Positions 55,065 through 61,420 of a DNA stretch of 64,000 nucleotides are shown here, piece after piece (the first letter of the stretch is position 1; each line of letters opens with the position of its first letter). The translations under genes and the position numbers were made by a program. Below the pieces are notes generated by a model. It was not told where the DNA came from, did not search any database, and saw only the letters and a program-made list of their open reading frames with translations. The DNA comes from Paraburkholderia acidicola (GTDB lineage Bacteria; Pseudomonadota; Gammaproteobacteria; Burkholderiales; Burkholderiaceae), in assembly GCF_002362315.1 (NCBI RefSeq), contig NZ_MTZV01000006.1:806001-870000 (forward strand). The letters run 5' to 3'.

Positions 55065-55370
55065 TCAAAAGAGACCGGGCGCGATCCCGAACACGCGTTC
55101 GAGCGCCTGCCGGCCAAATACCATCAACTGCCTTGCCCCCCAACCCGACAGCACAATCACCGTCACCATCACGACGATCATCCGCACCGACAGGCCGATG
55201 CTCGAGTCCTGCACCTGCGTCACCGCCTGCACGATCGCCACCGTCACCGCCGCGATGGTCGCGACCGCCACGACCGGCAGCGACAGCATCAACACCAGCA
55301 GCAACGCTTCGCGCGTAATGTCCAGAATCGCTGCGTCGGCCACGTATGTCTCTCCCATGTGAAGCGCCAC
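55065..55370 (-). CDS. sctS: T3SS export gate protein SctS (FliQ/HrcS-like)
   Basis: A 101-aa protein with two membrane helices (EALLLVLMLSLPVVAVATIAAVTVAIVQAVTQVQ and MIVVMVTVIVLSGW). The conserved QAVTQVQ stretch after helix 1 is typical. GTG 55370 with GGAG four bases upstream is preferred; ATG 55358 lacks a site. It lies 33 bases after sctV and seven before sctC. Confidence 0.93.
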   Translation of the reverse strand: MALHMGETYVADAAILDITREALLLVLMLSLPVVAVATIAAVTVAIVQAVTQVQDSSIGLSVRMIVVMVTVIVLSGWGARQLMVFGRQALERVFGIAPGLF

Positions 55371-55403
55371 GGCGCTCCGGTTTCCCCTGGCTCGGCCAGC
55401 GGC

Positions 55404-57539
55404 TCACGCCGGGTTCTTGACCCAGCCGATGGTCTGCAACCGCACGTCTTCCTCGATCTCCTGATACGACAGCACCGGCAGTTCCGGCAGCACGGGCTCG
55501 AGGATCGATTTCACATAGAAGCGCACCGCCATCGGCACCAGCACCGCCACGCGCGTACTGCGCTCCCTGCCGCGCAGCGACTCGATCACCGCGCGGGTCT
55601 GCTCGCAGACGTTGTCCTTCACATCGCGTGCGAGGCCGAGAAAAACGCCTTGCTGGGTGCGCTGGATCGACGACTGCACGCGGTCCTGCAAGCTCTGCTC
55701 GAAGAGAATCGCTTCGAGCGTGCGCAGGCCGCCGCAATAGCGATCGGTAATCATGCGTTTGAGGTCGACACGCACCTGCTCGACGAGCGTGATCGTGTCG
55801 TCGGGTTCTTTCGGTGCCCACGTAATCAGGCTTTCGAAAATCACCCGCAGATTACGGATTGGAATGTGTTCGAGCAGCAGCCGACGCAGCACTTCGGTAA
55901 TGCGCTGCAGCGGCACGATGCGTGTCAGTTCCGCGATCAGCTCGGGATGGTCACGGCGCGCAAGATGCACGAGCGCCTGGGTTTCCTGAATGCCGATCAG
56001 CGCTGACGGATTGGCGCGCACGACCGCTTCGAGATGCTGTGCGAGCACCTGTTCGAGGCTCAGATTGCCGACCAGCGCGCGCCCGGTCGCGCCCGACGGC
56101 GCCAGCCAGACCGGTTGCGTGAACGGCCCGAACGGCTCGCCGGCTTCGCGTTCGAGCGTGTCGGGCAGCGCCGACACGCCATCCCACAGGAAGCGCCCAG
56201 GCCGCAGATAGCCGCGCGACGCCAGCACGTCCTGCAGCAGCACCCGATACGTATGCGCCGACGCCAGCGGATCGAAGCGCAGATTCATGCGCGGAAACAC
56301 CGGCCCGAGATCGACGTCGACGCGCGCCTTCGCATCGCTCAGCGCCGCCTGCAACTGCACCAGATTCAGATGCGCGCGCAGGTCCTGCGCAAACACGATG
56401 GCGAGCAGCGCCGTCATGCCGAGCGGATGCACCTGCGAACCGGACGCGGCGATGCTCGCGTCGGCTTCCGTAGGGGTATCCGCGAGCGTGATCAGATTCA
56501 GCGTGGGGATGGTTTTCCGGCGCCGCATCAGCAGGATGCCGCCGCCTATCAGCAGCACCGAGAGCAGCAGGAACGACCACTTCGGAAAACCCGGCACGAA
56601 CACGAACGCCAGCACGATCGTGCCCGCGATCAGCACCGCGCGCGGATGATTGGTGATCTGCGTGCCGATCTGTTCGCCGAGGTGGCGCTGCTGCGCGTCG
56701 CGTGACGCGACTCTCGTCGTCACCACACCGGCCGCGATCGACACCAGCAGCGACGGAATCTGCGAGGCCATGCCGTCGCCGACTGTCAGCACCGCGTAGC
56801 GATGCAGCGCCTCCGACACGCTCATACCGTGCATCAGCGTGCCGACCGCAATACCGGCGAGGATATTGATGAACGCGATGATGATCCCAGCGATGGCATC
56901 GCCCTTCACGAACTTCATCGCGCCATCCATTGCGCCGTGCAGCTGCGATTCCTGTTCGAGCCATTCGCGGCGGCGCTTCGCTTCATCGGAGGTGATGATG
57001 CCGGCCCGCAGATCCGCGTCGATGCTCATCTGCTTGCCTGGCATCGCATCCAGCGAGAACCGCGCGCCCACTTCCGCGACCCGCTCCGAGCCCTTCGCGA
57101 TGACGATGAACTGCACGATCGCAATCACGAGGAACACCACACCGCCGACGACGAAATTGTTACCGACGATCAGTCGTCCAAAGGTATCAATGACATGACC
57201 CGCATTGGCCTGCAGCAGGATCAGCTTGCACGACGCGATGTTCAGCGCGAGGCGCAACAACGTCGTGAAGAGCAGCAACGCAGGGAACGACGAGAACGCA
57301 ACGGCCGATGGCAGATAGGTCGACACCGTCAGCAGCAGGATCGACAGCGACAGGTTCAGCGAGATCAGCCCGTCGAGCAGCATCGTCGGCAGCGGCAGCA
57401 CGAACAGCGCGACGATCGCCGCGATGAACAGCGCGAGCAGCAGGTCGTACTGCCGCGTCAGCGCGAACTGCGGCACACGGCTACGCCAGTGCTCGCCGAG
57501 GCCGTGCTGCCAGAACCGGTTGACGTTGTCGAAAGGCAT
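55404..57539 (-). CDS. sctV: T3SS major export gate SctV (HrcV/YscV, FHIPEP family)
   Basis: A 711-aa protein: seven to eight membrane helices up to about residue 325 (PLPTMLLDGLISLNLSLSILLL; VGGVVFLVIAIVQFIVIAKGSERVAEVGARFSLDAMPGKQMSIDADLRAG is the FHIPEP signature region), then a large cytoplasmic ring-forming domain that binds chaperone-effector complexes. ATG 57539 with AGGT upstream is chosen; the longer frame to 57683 would run through the dyads in the promoter region. It is the first gene of the long operon. Confidence 0.95.
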   Translation of the reverse strand: MPFDNVNRFWQHGLGEHWRSRVPQFALTRQYDLLLALFIAAIVALFVLPLPTMLLDGLISLNLSLSILLLTVSTYLPSAVAFSSFPALLLFTTLLRLALNIASCKLILLQANAGHVIDTFGRLIVGNNFVVGGVVFLVIAIVQFIVIAKGSERVAEVGARFSLDAMPGKQMSIDADLRAGIITSDEAKRRREWLEQESQLHGAMDGAMKFVKGDAIAGIIIAFINILAGIAVGTLMHGMSVSEALHRYAVLTVGDGMASQIPSLLVSIAAGVVTTRVASRDAQQRHLGEQIGTQITNHPRAVLIAGTIVLAFVFVPGFPKWSFLLLSVLLIGGGILLMRRRKTIPTLNLITLADTPTEADASIAASGSQVHPLGMTALLAIVFAQDLRAHLNLVQLQAALSDAKARVDVDLGPVFPRMNLRFDPLASAHTYRVLLQDVLASRGYLRPGRFLWDGVSALPDTLEREAGEPFGPFTQPVWLAPSGATGRALVGNLSLEQVLAQHLEAVVRANPSALIGIQETQALVHLARRDHPELIAELTRIVPLQRITEVLRRLLLEHIPIRNLRVIFESLITWAPKEPDDTITLVEQVRVDLKRMITDRYCGGLRTLEAILFEQSLQDRVQSSIQRTQQGVFLGLARDVKDNVCEQTRAVIESLRGRERSTRVAVLVPMAVRFYVKSILEPVLPELPVLSYQEIEEDVRLQTIGWVKNPA

Positions 57540-57572
57540 GCGATACGTGACCTGCGAAGGTGCAGCGGGACA

Positions 57573-57596
57573 GCTAGAGGCGCACGCACCTCTAGC
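57573..57596. promoter_or_regulatory. Perfect 8+8 inverted repeat
   Basis: GCTAGAGG at 57573-57580 and its exact complement CCTCTAGC at 57589-57596, with an 8-nt spacer; 33 bases upstream of the sctV start. Candidate regulator site. Confidence 0.6.
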
Positions 57597-57600
57597 CACC

Positions 57601-57627
57601 CACTGGTTGAAGATCGTGCAACCAGTG
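57601..57627. promoter_or_regulatory. Perfect 9+9 inverted repeat
   Basis: CACTGGTTG and CAACCAGTG flank a 9-nt spacer, four bases from the previous repeat. Candidate regulator site, possibly bound by one of the two LuxR proteins. Confidence 0.6.
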
Positions 57628-57781
57628 TAGATAAACCGCTTCGTAGGGACGCGCACCAGATTCGTGGGATTTCGTCGTTGCACGCGCGATTCTTCGACTC
57701 TTCACTACGGAACGCGGTAGTGCCCCGCGCGTGCGCTCGCCGCTACAGTGCAGAGGACGCTCATCACACAAGGAGGACGGG

Positions 57782-58648
57782 TTGAAAGCGCGCGACGGCG
57801 TCGAGCAGACTTTCGTCATGCTGGACTATTGCCCGATCGGCCTCGGCGTCGCCCCGCCAGGACGCGGCGCGACACCGCGCTCGGCAATCGCCGACGAGCT
57901 CAGCGACGCACGCACGCCGGCGCAGCGCAGCCTGCTAATTCGCACGCTGCTGGGAGCGATCGGTTTCGACTGGCTGTGCTACTGGCGTCTGAACTGTGTG
58001 AGTGACACGATCACGCGTGCGTGGTACGTGCGCGACTACACGGCCCCCGGCTGGCCTGAACGCTATATCGATCAGCGCTATCTGGAGGTGGACCCGCGCA
58101 TCGCGTTCGCATGCCGCCGCGAATGGCCGCTGATCTGGGATCTGGCGACGCTGTCGGTGACGCAACCGTCGCGCGATGACACCCCACACACAACGCGCTC
58201 CGACGAGACCGACACACGCCTTAAAAGCCTGTTGTCGGACGCGCACGAAGCGGGCCTGCGTAGCGGCATTACATTCAGCCTCGCAAGCCCGTCGAGCCCG
58301 CAACAAAGCGTGCTGTCGCTGAGCTGCGCAAACCTGTCGCGGCACTGGATCAGTGACCGCATCGTCGGCCAGGCGTACGCGCTCGGGCTTGCGCTGCACG
58401 AATACCTGATCGACTACGCGGGGCCGCTCATCGCCCGCGGCGAGCCATCGCCGCACAAGTCGATCTCCAAGATCCAGCGGCACATTCTCGATGCACTCGT
58501 GCGCGGGCTCAGCGACCGGCAGATTGCCGAATCGCTGCACATGTCGACACACAACGTCGATTACCATCTGCGCCTGCTGAAGAAGCGCTGCGGCGCGGCG
58601 AACCGTGTGCATCTCGCCTATCTGGCAGGTCAGGGTGAACTGCGATGA
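57782..58648 (+). CDS. LuxR-type regulator 2 of the T3SS locus
   Basis: A 288-aa protein with the same two-domain layout as luxR1 at 43918: an autoinducer-binding-like domain (YTAPGWPERYIDQRYLEVDPR; WPLIWDL) and a C-terminal LuxR HTH (ISKIQRHILDALVRGLSDRQIAESLHMSTHNVDYHLRLL). TTG 57782 is the start, five bases after AGGAGG. Its stop overlaps the start of sctQ by ATGA, so the regulator is translated with sctQ and sctR. It is divergent from the sctV operon and probably controls both. Confidence 0.9.
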   Translation: MKARDGVEQTFVMLDYCPIGLGVAPPGRGATPRSAIADELSDARTPAQRSLLIRTLLGAIGFDWLCYWRLNCVSDTITRAWYVRDYTAPGWPERYIDQRYLEVDPRIAFACRREWPLIWDLATLSVTQPSRDDTPHTTRSDETDTRLKSLLSDAHEAGLRSGITFSLASPSSPQQSVLSLSCANLSRHWISDRIVGQAYALGLALHEYLIDYAGPLIARGEPSPHKSISKIQRHILDALVRGLSDRQIAESLHMSTHNVDYHLRLLKKRCGAANRVHLAYLAGQGELR

Positions 58649-59811
58649 ACGGCCCCTTTCCGGAACGTAGTGCGCTCGCGGCGGACGACACGCTACCGCT
58701 GCCGCATCTGTCGGCGCCGGCGGCGCAGGCAGCAAGCCGCGCCTACGCATGGCGCCGCACCTTCGAGTTCGACGCCGGCGGCGCGCGTCGCACGCTGCGT
58801 TGGGATTACACCGCGCAGCTCGCGCGAGGCACCCCGCGACGCTACCGCTTCCGCTTCGGTCCCGCGGCCGGCTGGCTGTTGCTGGAAGCGCGTGCCGAGC
58901 AGGCGCTGATCGGCGACGCCGCCGACGACACCGTTCCCGATGAAATCCGCTGCGCTCTGCTCGCCGATGCGCTCGCACCGCTCACCGCGACGCTCGAGCA
59001 GGCCACCCGGCAATCGATCAGCCTCAGCGTGCCGGAGCACACCCAGGGGCCGGTTGCACGCGATGAAAACGAATCACCCGAAGCCAGCGCGGCCGCGCAC
59101 ACAGACGGCGGCGTCTCGCCGTTGCGTTTCGTGTTCGGCGTGCCGGACGGCTCGTGGCACGCGCATGGCGCGCTGCTGTTCGACGATCCGCGCTATCTCG
59201 TGCTGGCCTGTCCGACTACGCCGCCAGCGCCGACGCTCGAACCACACGACTTCGACGACTTACCCGTACCGCTCGCGTTTCGCATCGGCTCGACGCTGCT
59301 GACGCAGCGCGAGCTGGCCGCCTTGCAACACGGCGACATCATCGCGATCGAGCAATGGAAATCGGCAGGCGCGGGGCTCGTGTGCCGCGCGGCGACGCCG
59401 GGCGCGCGCGGCTTGCAGTTAAACGCGCGCGTGCTCGGCGCAAAGATCACGATCGACGAGATCCAGACGAGAGAGGCCTCCAGCATGAATACGTCTTCCC
59501 CACCCGACCCGGCAGCCGATGGCGGCGGTAGCGCCTCCGGCACGGGCGCACCTGGCGTGCTCGATGCGCTCGAAGTGCATGCCTGCTTCGAACTCGAACG
59601 GCGCACGCTGACGCTTGCACAGTTGAAGGCGATGCAACCGGGCTTCGTGATCGAACTCGATCAGCCGCTGAACCAGAGCGTGATCCGGATTCTCGCGAAC
59701 GGCATGCAGGTCGGCACCGGCCACCTGATCGCAGTCGGCAACAAGCTCGGTGTGCGCATCTCGACGCTCGGCGCCGCCGCCGAGCCGCAACCGGAACGCG
59801 ACGATGGGTAA
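58645..59811 (+). CDS. sctQ: T3SS C-ring/sorting platform protein SctQ (YscQ/HrcQ)
   Basis: A 388-aa protein: an N-terminal domain rich in Arg and Ala, a central part to ~275, and a C-terminal SpoA (surface presentation of antigens) domain at ~310-375 (TLTLAQLKAMQPGFVIELDQPLNQSVIRILANGMQVGTGHLIAVGNKLGVRIS). It assembles the cytoplasmic platform. The second SpoA half appears to be also made separately from an internal start at 59485. The gene overlaps luxR2 by four bases and sctR by eight. Confidence 0.92.
   Translation: MNGPFPERSALAADDTLPLPHLSAPAAQAASRAYAWRRTFEFDAGGARRTLRWDYTAQLARGTPRRYRFRFGPAAGWLLLEARAEQALIGDAADDTVPDEIRCALLADALAPLTATLEQATRQSISLSVPEHTQGPVARDENESPEASAAAHTDGGVSPLRFVFGVPDGSWHAHGALLFDDPRYLVLACPTTPPAPTLEPHDFDDLPVPLAFRIGSTLLTQRELAALQHGDIIAIEQWKSAGAGLVCRAATPGARGLQLNARVLGAKITIDEIQTREASSMNTSSPPDPAADGGGSASGTGAPGVLDALEVHACFELERRTLTLAQLKAMQPGFVIELDQPLNQSVIRILANGMQVGTGHLIAVGNKLGVRISTLGAAAEPQPERDDG
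59485..59811 (+). CDS. Possible internal translation product SctQ-C (108 aa)
   Basis: An in-frame ATG at 59485 is preceded by GAGAGAGG with an eight-base spacer. It would give a 108-aa SpoA-domain-only protein. In several T3SS (YscQ, SctQ, SpaO) such an internal start makes a subunit that joins the C-ring with full-length SctQ, so the same may apply here. Confidence 0.55.
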   Translation: MNTSSPPDPAADGGGSASGTGAPGVLDALEVHACFELERRTLTLAQLKAMQPGFVIELDQPLNQSVIRILANGMQVGTGHLIAVGNKLGVRISTLGAAAEPQPERDDG

Positions 59812-60463
59812 TCTGCCCAATCCCGCCGCGATGGTGGCGGTGATCGCGGCACTCGGCATTGCGCCGTTTGCCGCGTTGATGGTGACGAGCTACACCAAGC
59901 TCGTCGTCGTGTTCGGGTTGCTGCGCAGCGCGCTGGGCATCCAGCAGGTGCCGCCCAATATCGTGCTCAACGGCATCGCGCTGATCCTGTCCGTGTACAT
60001 CATGGCGCCGGTCGGCATGAGCATCATGGACAACCTGAAGACAACCAACTTTACGCTCGGCAACGACATGTCGATGCAGGACATTACGCAGTTGATGGAC
60101 GCTGCGGCGCCGCCTCTAAAGAACTTCATGATGCAGCACACCCCCGAGCGCGAACGCAACTTCTTCGTGCGCTCGGCAACCACCATGTGGCCGCCGGAGC
60201 GCGCCAAAAACCTGCAACAGGACGATCTGATCGTGCTGGTGCCGAGTTTCACGCTGTCCGAACTGATGAAAGCGTTCGAGATCGGCTTCGTGCTGTACCT
60301 CGTGTTCCTCGTCGTCGATCTGGTGGTGGCGAACGTGCTGCTCGCGCTCGGCATGCAGATGATCTCGCCGACTGTGATCTCGGTGCCGTTCAAGCTGCTG
60401 CTGTTCGTGATGCTCGACGGCTGGTCGGTGCTGGTTCACGGGTTGGTGTTGTCGTACCGGTAG
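59804..60463 (+). CDS. sctR: T3SS export gate protein SctR (FliP/HrcR-like)
   Basis: A 219-aa protein with N-terminal helix (NPAAMVAVIAALGIAPFAALMVTSYTKLVVVFGLLRSALGIQQVPPN), a central loop, and a C-terminal helix pair (LMKAFEIGFVLYLVFLVVDLVVANVLLALGMQMISPTVISVPFKLLLFVMLDGW) typical of SctR/FliP. ATG 59804 overlaps the sctQ stop by eight bases. It forms the export gate with SctS and SctT; those two lie in the other operon. Confidence 0.95.
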   Translation: MGNLPNPAAMVAVIAALGIAPFAALMVTSYTKLVVVFGLLRSALGIQQVPPNIVLNGIALILSVYIMAPVGMSIMDNLKTTNFTLGNDMSMQDITQLMDAAAPPLKNFMMQHTPERERNFFVRSATTMWPPERAKNLQQDDLIVLVPSFTLSELMKAFEIGFVLYLVFLVVDLVVANVLLALGMQMISPTVISVPFKLLLFVMLDGWSVLVHGLVLSYR

Positions 60464-60472
60464 AGGCTGACG

Positions 60473-61321
60473 ATGGCGAATGGGTTTTTTCGCTTTCTGT
60501 GTTCTCTTCGCTCATCGCTCACAGGTGTGCGTTGTGCGCCGGTTGTGGCGCTCGTGGTGGATGCGTTTTCGGTGGTTGCAGTGGCTGCGCTCGCGTCGCT
60601 GCGCCCCATCGTCGTGCGCGCCGACGAACCGCCGCCATCCGCCAGCTTCACCGCGCTCGCGCGGGTCTGCGCACCGCATGTCGACGTGACGACGCTTGCC
60701 GCGCTGGTGCGCGTCGAATCGGGTTTCAATCCGTATGCGATCGGCGTGGTCGGCAACCATCTGCAGTATCAACCGACGAGCTACGCACAAGCCCTTGCAA
60801 CCGCGCAGACGCTCGTCGCGCGTGGCTACAATTTCAGCGTCGGACTCGGCCAGGTGAATGTGCACAACCTCACGCGCGTCGGCGAAAATCTTTCGACCAT
60901 TTTCGATCCGTGCCGCAATCTGCGCGCGAGTAGCCAGATCCTGCAGCAATGCTTCGTGCGTGCAAGTGCGCATTCGGGCGACACTCAGGGGGCGTTGCGC
61001 GATGCGTTGTCGTGCTACTACAGTGGGAATTTTCTCACCGGCTATCGGCAGGGTTATGTGGCGAAGATTATCGCTGGGGCGTATGCGAACTGGCGCGTCG
61101 CTAATGGCTTCGAACGGCGCTCTGACAATCGCACTGACAAAGTGCGTGCTAGCGCTGCGCCGCAGGTGAAGAATGTCTCGGTAAGCACGTCATCTCACTG
61201 TGACGCGAACATCACGCAGAGCGTCACGGTGCGCTGTTCGCACGACTCGCATCGCTGGTGCACGCGTTGTATTTCGACGAGTACGGCCGCAGCACGTGAT
61301 GGACTTGTCGTGACGCGCTGA
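60473..61321 (+). CDS. Lytic transglycosylase (VirB1/IpgF-like)
   Basis: A 282-aa periplasmic muramidase that opens gaps in peptidoglycan for the injectisome. A signal/anchor segment is visible (~20-50), then the catalytic Glu in VRVESGFNPYAIG, GLGQVNVHN and a C-terminal LSCYYSGNFLTGYRQGYVAKI. A Cys/Ser-rich tail of unknown role follows from residue ~225. It lies 10 bases after sctR on the same strand, the usual T3SS-linked position. Confidence 0.9.
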   Translation: MANGFFRFLCSLRSSLTGVRCAPVVALVVDAFSVVAVAALASLRPIVVRADEPPPSASFTALARVCAPHVDVTTLAALVRVESGFNPYAIGVVGNHLQYQPTSYAQALATAQTLVARGYNFSVGLGQVNVHNLTRVGENLSTIFDPCRNLRASSQILQQCFVRASAHSGDTQGALRDALSCYYSGNFLTGYRQGYVAKIIAGAYANWRVANGFERRSDNRTDKVRASAAPQVKNVSVSTSSHCDANITQSVTVRCSHDSHRWCTRCISTSTAAARDGLVVTR

Positions 61322-61420
61322 ACGTTGCGTGCGCGTGCCGCATCACGGAAGCACACGGTCCCATACTTTCAGCACAGCACAGCGCGCCGGGCAACCTTGA
61401 CCCGACGCGCTGCGATGCGT

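Larger units (their letters stand above)
57540..57781. promoter_or_regulatory. Divergent promoter region of the two T3SS operons
   Basis: This 242-bp region lies between sctV (minus) and luxR2 (plus). It carries two adjacent perfect inverted repeats near the sctV side and presumably promoters for both operons. No gene fits in it. Confidence 0.6.

Noticed and set aside
57601..57627. Canonical lux box in the second dyad (GATCGTGCAACCAG resembles part of one)
   Set aside because: The half-sites are 9 bp with a 9-bp spacer instead of the 20-bp CTG-N10-CAG layout, so it is reported as a dyad of unknown partner.
57540..57683. N-terminal extension of SctV from upstream in-frame start
   Set aside because: It would place coding sequence across both inverted repeats and add 48 residues not seen in SctV proteins; ATG 57539 fits the family.
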